A DNA stretch of 64,000 bases from an uncultured candidate division WPS-2 bacterium (lineage in GTDB: Bacteria > Vulcanimicrobiota > Vulcanimicrobiia > Vulcanimicrobiales > Vulcanimicrobiaceae). The DNA lies in NCBI GenBank assembly GCA_937927945.1, contig CALEYW010000088.1, positions 17,472 to 81,471 on the forward strand, given 5' to 3'. The notes beneath the pieces were generated by a model that worked only from the letters and a program-made list of their open reading frames with translations, was not told the DNA's origin and searched no databases. The position numbers and the translations under genes were made by a program. Shown here piece after piece: positions 8,710 to 17,736 of the stretch (positions are counted from its first letter, which is position 1; each line of letters starts with the position of its first letter).

Positions 8710-9867
8710 GTGACGCTGCGGATCGCGTTCACCGGCGGAGGGACCGGCGGTCACGTCTATCCGGCGCTCGCGATCGACGACGCGATGCGCGCCGCCCATC
8801 CCGGCGGTGAATACGAGGCGCGATTCTTCGGCAACAAAGGCGGTCTCGAAGCGACGCTCGTCACCACGATGCCGCTGCGGTTCGTTCCGAGCGCCGCGCT
8901 GCAGCGCAAACTCTCGCTCGGAACGCTGCGCACCGTGCTCGCCAACGCCGCCGGCGTGTTCGTCGCGCTGGGCGCGCTCGCCGCGTTCAAGCCGACGATG
9001 GTCGTGGCGACCGGCGGGTACGTATGCTTTCCCGTCGTCGTCGCGGCGCGCATCTTGCGCTTGCTGCGTGTCATCCGCTGCCGCATCGCGCTGCTCGAGA
9101 TCAACGTGACGCCGGGCTTGACGAATCGCCTGCTGCTGCCGCTGGTCGATGAAGTGTGGACGACGTATGCGGCGTCGGCGGTGTCGTTCGGCCGCAAGAC
9201 GGTGGTGACCGGCGCACCGGTCCGCGCGTCGCTTCGCGCACCGAACGACGCGCGCGCCGCGCGGGCTCGCCTGGGACTCGATCCGGACGGCACCACCGTC
9301 GTGGTGATGGGGGGCAGTCAAGGGGCGCGGTCGATCAACGAAGCGATCGCCGCCTTGGTGACTCGGCGCACGCTGCCGTCCGATTGGCAGGTACTGCACG
9401 TCAGCGGAGAACGCGACTTCGCATACATGGAAGCGGAGGAACGTGTCCCTGCCGCCGGCAATCGCGTGCGCCTCGTCGCCTACTTGCCGGATCCGGCGGA
9501 CGCCTACGCGGCGGCCGACGTCGTGATCGCGCGCTCCGGCGCGTCGACCCTGGCCGAACTCGCCGTGACCGGGACGCCGGCGGTCTTGATCCCGTATCCG
9601 CACGCCGCGGATCAGCATCAGGCGCACAATGCGGACCTGTTTGCCCAGAGCGGGGCCGCGGTCGTGCTGGCGGATGCGGGTCTCGACGGCGACAAGCTCT
9701 GGTGGGCGCTGCAGGGCATCCTCGCAGGCGAGCGGCGCGCCGAAATGCGGACGGCCGCACGGTCGCTCTCACCGAACGACGCGTCCGCGGCGATTCGCGC
9801 GCGGATCGATCGCGCGACCGCGGCGCGGGTGGCCGGCGACACGGACGCGAACGAGGTTCGCCCGTGA
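8710..9867 (+). CDS. murG: Lipid II synthase MurG (GlcNAc transferase)
   Basis: Membrane-associated GT28 glycosyltransferase on the inner face that adds GlcNAc to lipid I. The GTG start gives 385 residues. The N-terminal glycine-rich loop GGGTGGHVYPAL is at residues 9-20, the second domain has MGGSQGARSINEA near residue 200, and the UDP-GlcNAc-binding region contains ARSGASTLAELAVTGTPAVLIPYPHAADQHQ (split here only by reading). The final GTGA overlaps the murC start. Confidence 0.95.
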   Translation: MTLRIAFTGGGTGGHVYPALAIDDAMRAAHPGGEYEARFFGNKGGLEATLVTTMPLRFVPSAALQRKLSLGTLRTVLANAAGVFVALGALAAFKPTMVVATGGYVCFPVVVAARILRLLRVIRCRIALLEINVTPGLTNRLLLPLVDEVWTTYAASAVSFGRKTVVTGAPVRASLRAPNDARAARARLGLDPDGTTVVVMGGSQGARSINEAIAALVTRRTLPSDWQVLHVSGERDFAYMEAEERVPAAGNRVRLVAYLPDPADAYAAADVVIARSGASTLAELAVTGTPAVLIPYPHAADQHQAHNADLFAQSGAAVVLADAGLDGDKLWWALQGILAGERRAEMRTAARSLSPNDASAAIRARIDRATAARVAGDTDANEVRP

Positions 9868-11240
9868 CGGACACGGCTTACCATCTCGTCGGTTCCGGCG
9901 GGATCGGCATGAGCGCGATCGCGCGGCTGCTCCTCGCTCGCGGTGCGCGGGTGAGCGGTTCCGACGTCCGGCGGACGCCGCTGCTCGATCAGCTCGAGCG
10001 CGAGGGAATGCGCGTCGCGATCGGTCACGACGCCGCGAACGTCGCCGGCGCCGACGTCGTCGTCGTGTCGTCCGCGATCGCGCTGGACAACCCCGAGCTC
10101 ACCGCGGCGGTCGAGCGGCAGATCGACGTCGTGACCCGAGGAAAGATGCTGGCGCGGCTGGCCGAGGGCCACAAACTCGTCGCCGTCGCGGGGACGCACG
10201 GAAAGACGACGACGACGGCGATGCTGGCGACGATCTTCGAGGCGGCCGGCCTCGATCCGACGGTCGCGGTCGGCGGCATTCGGGTCGACAGCGGAAGCAA
10301 CGCGCGTTCGGGATCCGGAACGTGGTTCGTCACGGAGAGCGACGAATCGGACGGCTCGTTCCTCGATCTGCAGCCGACGATCGCCGTCGTGAACAACATC
10401 GAGAACGACCACATCGCCTCCGACGCCGAATTGCCGCGCCTGCTCTCGCAGTTCGCGACGTTCGTCAGCAAAGTATCGCCGCAGGGACGCGCGGTGATCG
10501 GGACCGACAACCCCGCAAGCGCGCTGCTCGCCGGCGAAGCCCGCGCGGCGGTCTCGACGTTCGCGACCCGCGCGAACGCGCAGCTCACCGCCTCCGGCAT
10601 CGTCTACGCCGATCTCGGCTCGCGCTTCACCGTCTCCGAGATCGGCTCGGAACTGGGCATCGTCGAGCTGAACGTGCCCGGCGAGATCAACGTGCAGAAC
10701 GCGCTCGCCGCGATCGGCGCGGCCCGCGCCGCCGGCATCGGCTTCGCAGCGACAGCCCAGGCACTCGGGACGTTTCGCGGCGTCGAACGGCGCTTTCAGA
10801 TCGTCGGCCGGGGAGCGTTCACGGTCGTCAACGACTACGCGCACCATCCGACGGCGATCGCGCAAACGATCGCCGCCGCGCGCGGGTTCGCGAACGGCGC
10901 AGCGGTGATCGTCGCGTTTCAGCCGCATCGCTACACGCGCACGCAGTACCTCAAGGACGCGTTCGCGGCCGCGCTGGCGAACGCGGACCGCGTGTTCCTC
11001 ACGCCGATCTACGCGGCCTCGGAGGCACCGATCCCGGACGTCTCGGCGCGTTCGATCGGCGAACCGCTCGCCGGCGGGGGGACGCCGGTCACCTACGTCG
11101 ACGACGTCGAAGCGCTGCTCGACGCGGTTCCGCGCGACGTTCCGGCCGGCGCGTTCGTCCTCATGCTCGGCGCCGGTTCGATCTCCGGCGTCGCGCACCG
11201 GCTCGGCGAACGGATCGCCGCCGCACCACTCGTGCGGTGA
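9864..11240 (+). CDS. murC: UDP-MurNAc:L-alanine ligase MurC
   Basis: First Mur ligase, adding L-alanine to UDP-MurNAc in the cytoplasm. The 458-residue protein starts at the GTG overlapping the murG stop. It shows the MurC nucleotide-sugar loop VGSGGIGMSAIARLL near residues 9-23, the ATP loop GTHGKTTTTAML near residue 108, ESDESDGSFL and NIENDHI in the middle, and ERRFQIVG, VNDYAHHPT and FQPHRYTRT in the C-terminal domain. The stop overlaps murB (GTGA). Confidence 0.96.
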   Translation: MTDTAYHLVGSGGIGMSAIARLLLARGARVSGSDVRRTPLLDQLEREGMRVAIGHDAANVAGADVVVVSSAIALDNPELTAAVERQIDVVTRGKMLARLAEGHKLVAVAGTHGKTTTTAMLATIFEAAGLDPTVAVGGIRVDSGSNARSGSGTWFVTESDESDGSFLDLQPTIAVVNNIENDHIASDAELPRLLSQFATFVSKVSPQGRAVIGTDNPASALLAGEARAAVSTFATRANAQLTASGIVYADLGSRFTVSEIGSELGIVELNVPGEINVQNALAAIGAARAAGIGFAATAQALGTFRGVERRFQIVGRGAFTVVNDYAHHPTAIAQTIAAARGFANGAAVIVAFQPHRYTRTQYLKDAFAAALANADRVFLTPIYAASEAPIPDVSARSIGEPLAGGGTPVTYVDDVEALLDAVPRDVPAGAFVLMLGAGSISGVAHRLGERIAAAPLVR

Positions 11241-12172
11241 AGACGGCCTCACTCCTCAACGACGACGACCGCGAGGCGCTGCGCGCGCGATTCGGCGAGC
11301 GCGCGCGCTTCGATGCACCGCTCGCGCCGTACACCTGGTGGCGGATCGGCGGTCCGGCGGACGCGCTGATCGACGTCGCGAACGCGGCGGAGCTGACGGA
11401 GGTGCTGCGCCGGGTGTTCAAGCGGAAGCTGCCGATGTTCGTGCTCGGATCCGGCTCGAATCTGCTCGTCGGCGACGGCGGGATCCGCGGGATCGTGCTG
11501 CGGCTCGACGGGGAATTCTCGGCGCTCGCGACGCGCGCTGAGGATGGCGCCGTGGTCGCCGAGGCCGGCGGAAGCGCCTCGCTGCCGCTCTTGTGCGCAC
11601 AGGTGGCGACGCAGGGGGGGCTCGGCGTCGACGGCCTCGCGGGCATCCCGGCGACCCTCGGCGGCGCGATCCGGATGAACGCCGGGACCGATCGCGAGAT
11701 CGGAGAATTCGCGATCGAAGTGATCGTGCAAACCCCGGTTCGGCCCGATCCGCACGCGATCGACGTCGGGTGGAAGTACCGCCGCACCTCGATCCCGCCG
11801 GACGCGATCGTCACCCGCGCGACCCTGCGCTTTCCTCAGGGCAAGCCGGCCGCGGTCCGGGAACGGCTGCAGTCGCGACTCGTTCGCAGGAAGGCGACGC
11901 AGCCCGTCGCGATCCCAAATTCCGGCTCATGCTTCCGCAACCCCGAGGGCGACCACGCCGGCCGGCTGATCGAGGCGGCCGGGGCCAAGGGCTGGCGTGA
12001 AGGCGGGGCGGAAGTGTCACCCTTGCACGCCAACTTCATCGTCAACACGGGCGGGGCATCGGCTCGCGACGTCGCGACGCTGCTGGCCCGGGTGCGGCGC
12101 GCGGTCGAAGAGCGCTTCGGCGTCGACCTCCAGCTCGAAGTCCACCTCGTCGGAGAATTCACAGCGAACTGA
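11237..12172 (+). CDS. murB: UDP-N-acetylenolpyruvylglucosamine reductase MurB
   Basis: FAD enzyme that reduces UDP-GlcNAc-enolpyruvate to UDP-MurNAc using NADPH. The 311 residues carry the FAD-binding segments YTWWRIGGPAD, VLGSGSNLLVGDGGIRG near residue 70 and GIPATLGGAIRMNAG. The active-site stretch NSGSCFRNPEGDHAG lies near residue 227 and supplies the usual proton-donating serine; the form is that of the shorter, Gram-positive-like type. The GTG start overlaps the murC stop and the stop overlaps the ddl start. Confidence 0.95.
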   Translation: MKTASLLNDDDREALRARFGERARFDAPLAPYTWWRIGGPADALIDVANAAELTEVLRRVFKRKLPMFVLGSGSNLLVGDGGIRGIVLRLDGEFSALATRAEDGAVVAEAGGSASLPLLCAQVATQGGLGVDGLAGIPATLGGAIRMNAGTDREIGEFAIEVIVQTPVRPDPHAIDVGWKYRRTSIPPDAIVTRATLRFPQGKPAAVRERLQSRLVRRKATQPVAIPNSGSCFRNPEGDHAGRLIEAAGAKGWREGGAEVSPLHANFIVNTGGASARDVATLLARVRRAVEERFGVDLQLEVHLVGEFTAN

Positions 12173-13104
12173 TGCCTGGGTTGAAAGTCGCGGTGGTCAT
12201 GGGAGGCCCGAGCGCGGAGCGCGAGGTCTCTATTCAGAGCGGAAACGGCGTCATGCGCGCGCTTGCCGCGCTGGGACACGACGCGCGTTCGCTCGATTTC
12301 GATTCGCGCTTCGTCGACGCGATCCGCGACATCGCGCCCGACGTCGTCTTCAACGCGCTGCACGGACCGGGCGGCGAGGACGGCGAGATCCAAGGCGTGC
12401 TCGAATGGTTGGGCATTCCGTACACCGGCAGCGGGATCGCCGCATGTGCGGTCGCGATGGACAAGCATCTCACCAAGAAGCTGCTCGCCGCCGAAGGGCT
12501 GCCGACGCCCGCCTGGGACGTCTTCGACCTCACCGGCGGGACGCTGCCGCTGCTGCCGGGATCGCTCAACCTGCCGCTCGTCGTGAAGCCGCGCGCGAGC
12601 GGTTCGAGCGCCGGCGTCGTGATCGTGCGCTCGCACGAAGCCTGGTCGAAAGCGATTCTCGATGCCGCGTCGCGCACGCCGGAAGTGCTCGCCGAGGAGT
12701 TCGTCGCCGGCCGGGAGTTCTCGTGCGGCGTGCTCGGTGAAGAAGCGCTTCCGGTCGTCGAAATTCTGCCGAGCGACGAGTTCTACAGCTACGACGCGAA
12801 GTACAAGCCGGGCGGTTCGCGTCACCTCGTGCCCGCGCCGATCGATCACGACCTTACTTCGCGCCTGCAGACGCTGGCGCTCTCGGTGCACCGTCTGCTC
12901 GGCTTGCGCGACTACTCGCGCGCCGACTTCATCGTGAGCAAAGAGGGGCGCCCGACGATCCTCGAGGTCAACGCGCTGCCGGGGATGACCCCGACGAGTC
13001 TGCTGCCGGACGAAGCGCTGCACGCGGGTATCTCGTACGAGGCCCTCGTCGAACGGCTGCTGCAGTATGCGATCGCGCGCGCGACGGAAGTCAGCGTCGG
13101 CTGA
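12172..13104 (+). CDS. ddl: D-alanine:D-alanine ligase
   Basis: ATP-grasp ligase making the D-Ala-D-Ala dipeptide used by MurF. Its 310 residues are the DdlB length. VVMGGPSAEREVSIQSG opens the protein, HGPGGEDGEIQGVLE lies near residue 63, YTGSGIAACAVAMDKH follows, and the C-terminal ATP-grasp motif is ILEVNALPGMTPTSLLPDEA. A tyrosine near EFYSYDAKYKPGG matches the flexible omega loop. The ATG overlaps the murB stop by one base. It ends the dcw operon here: the ftsQ, ftsA and ftsZ genes that often follow are absent. Confidence 0.95.
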   Translation: MPGLKVAVVMGGPSAEREVSIQSGNGVMRALAALGHDARSLDFDSRFVDAIRDIAPDVVFNALHGPGGEDGEIQGVLEWLGIPYTGSGIAACAVAMDKHLTKKLLAAEGLPTPAWDVFDLTGGTLPLLPGSLNLPLVVKPRASGSSAGVVIVRSHEAWSKAILDAASRTPEVLAEEFVAGREFSCGVLGEEALPVVEILPSDEFYSYDAKYKPGGSRHLVPAPIDHDLTSRLQTLALSVHRLLGLRDYSRADFIVSKEGRPTILEVNALPGMTPTSLLPDEALHAGISYEALVERLLQYAIARATEVSVG

Positions 13105-13115
13105 GCACCATTCCG

Positions 13116-13484
13116 GTGGAGCGCGCGTTCATCGCGATATCTCCGGTGATCCCGGCCCGCGACGTTGCCGCGGGCATCGCGTTCTACGTCGAGAAGCTGG
13201 GTTTTACGGAACTCTGGCGCAGCGGCGATCCACCCGACGGCGGTGCCGTCCGTCGCGGCAACGTGACGATCCATCTCTTCGCCTGCGACGACCGGAAGAT
13301 CGCGCAGTGGACCGCGCTGAGGATCGAGACGCGCGAGATCGACGCGCTGTACGAACAGTGCGCGCGCGCCGGCATCGTTCACCCCAGCGGTCACCTCGAG
13401 GAGAAGCCGTGGGGCACCCGTGAGTTCACGGCCCTCGATCTCGACGGCGCCGGTCTCGTGTTTTGGCAGGCGCCGAACGGCTAG
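13116..13484 (+). CDS. VOC-superfamily protein (glyoxalase/bleomycin-resistance fold)
   Basis: A 122-residue single-domain protein of the vicinal oxygen chelate superfamily. ISPVIPARDVAAGIAFYVEKLGFTELWR is the typical first beta-alpha-beta unit with the FYxxxLGF signature, and EEKPWGTREFTALDLDGAGLVFWQ is the typical last unit. Such small proteins are often immunity or antibiotic-binding proteins, or metal-dependent lyases; the sequence alone does not decide. The GTG start lies 11 bases after ddl, so it may be co-transcribed with the wall operon. Confidence 0.8.
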   Translation: MERAFIAISPVIPARDVAAGIAFYVEKLGFTELWRSGDPPDGGAVRRGNVTIHLFACDDRKIAQWTALRIETREIDALYEQCARAGIVHPSGHLEEKPWGTREFTALDLDGAGLVFWQAPNG

Positions 13485-13666
13485 GGACGCACGGCCCTCT
13501 GCGTAGTGTCGAACGGCCCCGTGTGCTGTACCGCGCGGCCGTGCGGGCGCTCACGATGCCGTTCGATCGGGTGGATTGAGGAAGCCGTCGCAGAACGGGC
13601 CCGCACCTTCACACGAGCGGTCGTCGTCGGGTTTCGTCGATCGCATCTGCTCGCGAGGACTCCCCG

Positions 13667-15331
13667 ATGCTCCATCGCCGCACGGTTCCGTTGACGGGAT
13701 TCATGATCTGCGCCGCTGCGCTCGCCGCCTGCGGAGGCGGGCGCACCGCGTCGGTTACGCCCGCCGCGCAATCGCTCCCTGACGGCGCTACGCGCGCCGC
13801 GCGAAGCCTCTCCTCGCCGTCGTTCACCGCGACGTACGACAGCGCGATCTCCACGAACGCGATCCTGCTCTACCCGACCCCCTGCGGACACGTCCCGGCG
13901 ACGTTCGTCGCGGGCGGCGCCACGATCGCCGGGGGACCGCTGACCGCGGGGCAGACCGTCACCGTCTACGGCACGCTGCTCGATGCGCGCGGAGACGCGA
14001 TCTCTTCGGGCTGCCCCGATCGCGTGATCGACGTGACCGACGTCGTCGTCGGCACAGGGGCGGTACAGCCGCCGGCGCCCGGCGGCGGCGGGCCGCACGT
14101 GCCGACCGTCGTCGGACACGCGGCCTTCGGTGCGGTCTCTCCCGCCACGGTCGCCGCGGCGGTCGACTACGTCTTCGCGGCCACGCCGGACGACGCCGAT
14201 CGTTGGCACGCGTCGGGAATCAAGACGATCGGCTACGCCGACGCGGCCGTGCAGTACGGGCCGCCGGACGTCGCCCTGTGGCGCACGTCCGACGAGTCGA
14301 CGTATTTGCACGCGTGCAGCGGCGCGCGCGCCACGTTGTCGTACGGATCGCTGACGGGCTGGTTCATGGACCTGGGTTCGCCCGCGTACCAGCAGCTCGT
14401 CCGCGCGACGATCGCCGACGAGGCCCGTCACTTCGACGCGTTCCTCATCGACGACACGCTCGCGGCCGCCATGGAGTATGCGGGGAACGTCAACCCGCCG
14501 TGCGACACGTGGGTCGGCTTCAACTACAGCGATCCGGCGACGGCCGCGAGCGGAAAGCTTGCCGCTCTGCTGGGCACGGCCTTCAGCGGAACGTCGACGT
14601 ACCTCAACGCCCTCGGGCTGGCGCCGGATGACGGCACCCCGTGGTCGGCGATCCAGGCTGCACTCGGCGACCCGACCGTCGTTGGCGGGGCCTACGAGTT
14701 CTGTTTCCTCGGCCAGACCGATCATCAGGTCGCGAACAAACGGACCGACGGCGGCTGGCAGTCGGCGCTCGCGTCGTACGTCGATACGGTACGGCGCGGG
14801 CGCACGTTCTGGTGCATCGCGCTCACCGGTGCGGACGGCAACAGCGACGCGGGACGCGATCAGCGGCTCTACGCGTACGCGTCGTTCCTGCTTGCGTTCG
14901 ATGGGCGCGCGATGCTGCAGGAGACGTTCGGCGAGAGCAACGGGCTGCCGGTGTATCCGGAGACGACGCTCGTTCCGTCGAATCCGCTGGACGCGGCGGG
15001 AAGCAATCCGCGGCGCTTCGGTTCCTGCGCAATCGCCGGGACGCCGATCGGTGCGTGCGCGGCGTTCGTGAACCCGTCGTCGTCGGCTTCCGCGACCGTC
15101 CCGACCGGCTACGGCGCCGCGCTGCGGCTGGTCGGCGGCTCGGCGCTCGAGGGCGGCTCGCTCGCGAGCGGCGGCGTGCCGAGTTCGATCGGGCCGGCGG
15201 AGGCGGTCGTGCTCGTTCAGAACGGTGCGTTGCCGGCTGCAGCTGCGCGCGCCGCGAGCAGTGTGCGCAGCCGCACGCCGATCGTCGTGCCGTTGCCGGG
15301 ACGGATGGGAGCGGCGCGCACAACGCCGTGA
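13667..15331 (+). CDS. Large lipoprotein of unknown function with possible TIM-barrel glycosidase-like domain
   Basis: A 554-residue protein with a clear lipoprotein signal: a hydrophobic stretch and lipobox LAAC with the cysteine at residue 22, then a low-complexity linker. The body has SHHFDAFLIDDT-like features near residue 259 (HFDAFLIDDT), WFMDLGSPAYQQLV, GIKTIGYADAAVQYG and FAYEFCFLG-type segments (AYEFCFLGQTD). These recall hypothetical glycosyl hydrolase barrels of the GHL type, in which a strand ending in an aspartate pair holds the active site. This is a weak inference. Several cysteines in the body could form disulfides. It is preceded by 182 bases with no gene and stands alone. 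Confidence 0.7.
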   Translation: MLHRRTVPLTGFMICAAALAACGGGRTASVTPAAQSLPDGATRAARSLSSPSFTATYDSAISTNAILLYPTPCGHVPATFVAGGATIAGGPLTAGQTVTVYGTLLDARGDAISSGCPDRVIDVTDVVVGTGAVQPPAPGGGGPHVPTVVGHAAFGAVSPATVAAAVDYVFAATPDDADRWHASGIKTIGYADAAVQYGPPDVALWRTSDESTYLHACSGARATLSYGSLTGWFMDLGSPAYQQLVRATIADEARHFDAFLIDDTLAAAMEYAGNVNPPCDTWVGFNYSDPATAASGKLAALLGTAFSGTSTYLNALGLAPDDGTPWSAIQAALGDPTVVGGAYEFCFLGQTDHQVANKRTDGGWQSALASYVDTVRRGRTFWCIALTGADGNSDAGRDQRLYAYASFLLAFDGRAMLQETFGESNGLPVYPETTLVPSNPLDAAGSNPRRFGSCAIAGTPIGACAAFVNPSSSASATVPTGYGAALRLVGGSALEGGSLASGGVPSSIGPAEAVVLVQNGALPAAAARAASSVRSRTPIVVPLPGRMGAARTTP

Positions 15332-15422
15332 TCCCTCAGCGGGAATGCAAGTGGCCGGCTTCACGGCTGCGAACGTGCCGCTCGCCAACCAATCATGAAC
15401 CCATCACGGAGGACGTAGCGGC

Positions 15423-16499
15423 TTGAGCGATTCGACGACGGCGTCGGTCAATGAGATCTCCACCGTCGAACTGCGCAGCCTGCTCGCTGCGGCCCGTTCG
15501 CTCAACGTGCGCGTCGCGAATCGGCTGCAGGCGTCCGTCGTGCGCCCCTTGGCGGCGTTGCTCGACGAGAGCGAAGACCGGGCGGATGCCGGGCAGCACG
15601 ACAACGCGGACGGCGTCGCGACCGGCGTGGTGCTGTGGGACCTCGCGTTGCGCGCGACGGCCCTCTGCGCGGGTCCACACCGTCCGACCGAACTCATCGA
15701 GGCGGCCGCCGCGCTCCAGGAGCACGCCACCCGCGCCGGCGCCGCCGAAGGGGGCGGCGCGGCTTCGGCGCGTCTCGGGGAGTTGCGCGCACTGCTCAAC
15801 GAGCAGTCGCCGTCGATCAGGACGGCGTCGAAGGGTCCGTTGCTCGTCACCAACGTCGACGACGTTCACGACTGGCGCGTAGCGGATCGGCGCGATACGT
15901 ACGTCGGTCAACAGGTGACGATTCTCGACAACCGCGGGACGTGTCAGCACTCGGGCCTCTGCACCGACCGGCTCTCGACGGTATTCCGGGTGAAAGAGGA
16001 GCCGTTCGTCGCTCCGAGCGGCGGACGGATGGACGAGATCATCCGTGCCGTGCGCGATTGTCCCTCGGGCGCGCTCGGCTACGCGATCGACGGCGTCGAG
16101 GCGCGCGCCGACGTCGACCATCACGCAAAGCGAGCGCCCAGCATCGAGGTGTCCAAGGACGGACCGTATCGCGTGAGCGGCGGGATCGCGCTGCTCGACG
16201 CGAACGGCGACGACGTCGCCTGGAACACGGGCGCATCGAGGGAACACTTCACGCTTTGCCGTTGCGGCCACGCGCAAAACAAGCCGTTCTGCACGGGGAT
16301 GCACTGGTACGTCGAGTTTCACGATCCGGTGCGCGTGCCGGAGGAGACGCCGACGATGTTCGAATGGGCGGGCGGGCTGCCGGCGCTCACGCGAGTGATG
16401 CCCCTCTTCTACGAAAAGTTCGTCCCCGCGGACGATCTGCTCGGCCGCTCTTCGCGACCATGTCGGCCGACCATCCGCAGCGGGTTGCGAAGTGGCTAG
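15423..16499 (+). CDS. Iron-sulfur/CDGSH protein fused to truncated globin, 5' part (frameshifted)
   Basis: The first part of a multi-domain redox protein. The TTG start is supported by GGAGGA nine bases upstream. After an N-terminal helical region come a divergent single [4Fe-4S] ferredoxin-like domain (TCQHSGLC near residue 172, DCPSGAL near 211) and a CDGSH-type [2Fe-2S] motif, CRCGHAQNKPFC near residues 278-289. A group II truncated haemoglobin then begins (LTRVMPLFYEKFVPADDLLG). After base 16445 this frame runs into unrelated residues and stops; the globin continues in the next frame. One C seems to be missing from GGCC(C)GCTC. It is either a real mutation or a sequencing error. Confidence 0.75.
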   Translation: MSDSTTASVNEISTVELRSLLAAARSLNVRVANRLQASVVRPLAALLDESEDRADAGQHDNADGVATGVVLWDLALRATALCAGPHRPTELIEAAAALQEHATRAGAAEGGGAASARLGELRALLNEQSPSIRTASKGPLLVTNVDDVHDWRVADRRDTYVGQQVTILDNRGTCQHSGLCTDRLSTVFRVKEEPFVAPSGGRMDEIIRAVRDCPSGALGYAIDGVEARADVDHHAKRAPSIEVSKDGPYRVSGGIALLDANGDDVAWNTGASREHFTLCRCGHAQNKPFCTGMHWYVEFHDPVRVPEETPTMFEWAGGLPALTRVMPLFYEKFVPADDLLGRSSRPCRPTIRSGLRSG

Positions 16500-17086
16500 G
16501 CGACGTTTTCGGCGGCCCGACGTGCTACAGCGAAGAGTACGGCGGTTATCCGCGCATGCTCTCGCAGCACCTCGGGAAGTGCCTCACCGAGGAAATGCGC
16601 GCGCGATGGGTCACGCTCTTGCTGCAGTCGGCGGGCGAGGCGGGGCTGCCGAACGATGCGGAGTTCCGCTCCGCGTTCCAAGCCTACATCGAATGCGGCT
16701 CGCGTCTCGCGGTCGAGAATTCGCAGACGCAAGCGCGTCCGCCCCAGCACATGCCGATGCCGCATTGGGACTGGCACACCAGCGCAGGGGCGCCGGGCAG
16801 CCGAATCTCCGCGCTGGCGCACGACGAACCGGAGGATGCGGCGCCGGTGTTGCCGGGCGCGGGCGAGCCGGTCCAATTCGCGAACCACGTCAAGGCGCTT
16901 TTTCGCGCGCGCGATCGGAAGTCGATGCAGTTCGCGTTCGACTTGTGGTCGTACGCCGACGTGAGCACGCACGCGGACGCAATCCTCGAACGCGTCCGGA
17001 ACGGCACCATACCGTGCGACGGGGCGTGGCCTCCGGAGCGGGTCGACGTCTTCGCGCGCTGGGTCGCCGGCGGCAAACCGGAGTGA
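16460..17086 (+). CDS. Truncated haemoglobin (group II) and C-terminal domain, 3' part of the frameshifted fusion
   Basis: Continuation of the preceding gene in another frame. Read back from the ATG, the frame gives PLFATMSADHPQRVAKWL, so the intended joined sequence is LLG-PLFATM. GGPTCYSEEYGGYPRMLSQHLGK contains the likely proximal haem histidine (QHLGK), and EEMRARWVTLL is the usual closing helix. A further region with HWDWH, KSMQFAFDLWSYADV and CDGAWPPERVDVFARWV is not a domain I recognise. It could be translated alone from its ATG, but more likely is the rest of one gene spanning 15423-17086. Confidence 0.7.
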   Translation: MSADHPQRVAKWLGDVFGGPTCYSEEYGGYPRMLSQHLGKCLTEEMRARWVTLLLQSAGEAGLPNDAEFRSAFQAYIECGSRLAVENSQTQARPPQHMPMPHWDWHTSAGAPGSRISALAHDEPEDAAPVLPGAGEPVQFANHVKALFRARDRKSMQFAFDLWSYADVSTHADAILERVRNGTIPCDGAWPPERVDVFARWVAGGKPE

Positions 17087-17090
17087 CGCC

Positions 17091-17642
17091 TTAGCGCGTC
17101 GCGCGCCCGAGCCCAGGCAGAACGACCGCGTTCGGCAGCTCCGCGAGCGCGGCGCCCGGCACCCCGATCTTCGAGCGGCGCAAACCGCTGCCGATGACGA
17201 CGCGGGCAGCAGCGACGACCGCTTCGTCGACGAGGATCGGCCAGTCGGACGGGAGCCCGATCGGCGTGATCCCTCCGAATTCCATCGCCGAGGCTTCCGT
17301 CGCGGCGTCCATTGCGGCAAACGAGATCTTGCTCGCGCCGAGGTGCTTTTTCGCGAGGCCGTTCACGTCGGCGCGGGTCGTCGCGAGCACGACGCACGCG
17401 GCGTACCAGGCACGGCCGTCGCGGCGCGCGGCGAGGATCACGCAGTTCGCGGAGCGGTCGAGCCGCACGGCGTAGCGCTCGCAGAACGCAGTGGTATCCG
17501 CGAGCTGCGGATCGATCTCCGCGACGACGATGTCGCCCGGCGGCGTGCGGCCATTCCATGCCGCGAGCGCCGCAGTGACGGACGGTGCGAGAAGATCCGG
17601 ACGCTGCGCGGCCGGCTGGGCATCGAGGTTTCCGATGGTCAT
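17091..17642 (-). CDS. YbaK/ProX-type aminoacyl-tRNA deacylase-like protein
   Basis: A 183-residue protein of the YbaK/EbsC family, whose members hydrolyse misacylated tRNAs in the cytoplasm. Family features are TTAFCERYAVRLDRSANCVILAA, a KKHLGASKISFA segment with the conserved lysine, and FGGITPIGLPSDWPILVDEAV holding the GGxxPhG-like motif of the substrate pocket. The start is set at MTIGNLDAQ; longer readings run into the promoter region of the neighbouring module. It converges on the globin gene, with 4 bases between their stops. Confidence 0.82.
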   Translation of the reverse strand: MTIGNLDAQPAAQRPDLLAPSVTAALAAWNGRTPPGDIVVAEIDPQLADTTAFCERYAVRLDRSANCVILAARRDGRAWYAACVVLATTRADVNGLAKKHLGASKISFAAMDAATEASAMEFGGITPIGLPSDWPILVDEAVVAAARVVIGSGLRRSKIGVPGAALAELPNAVVLPGLGRATR

Positions 17643-17736
17643 CGGCGGGACCGTTCCAGACGGTGATGCGCCGATCCGTGCGTTAGAACCAGCTCCGAAG
17701 GTCCGTCCGTTAGTACCGTTGTAATGACGTAAGCCT

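Noticed and set aside
13485..13666. GC-rich inverted sequences upstream of the lipoprotein gene
   Set aside because: The partial pairings (such as around CGCGCGGCCGTGCGGGCG) are imperfect and lack a T-run; no better than expected by chance here.
13481..15388. Long arginine-rich frame opposite the lipoprotein gene
   Set aside because: The plus strand has a clear lipoprotein signal and coherent fold; the minus-strand product is low-complexity and shows no motif.
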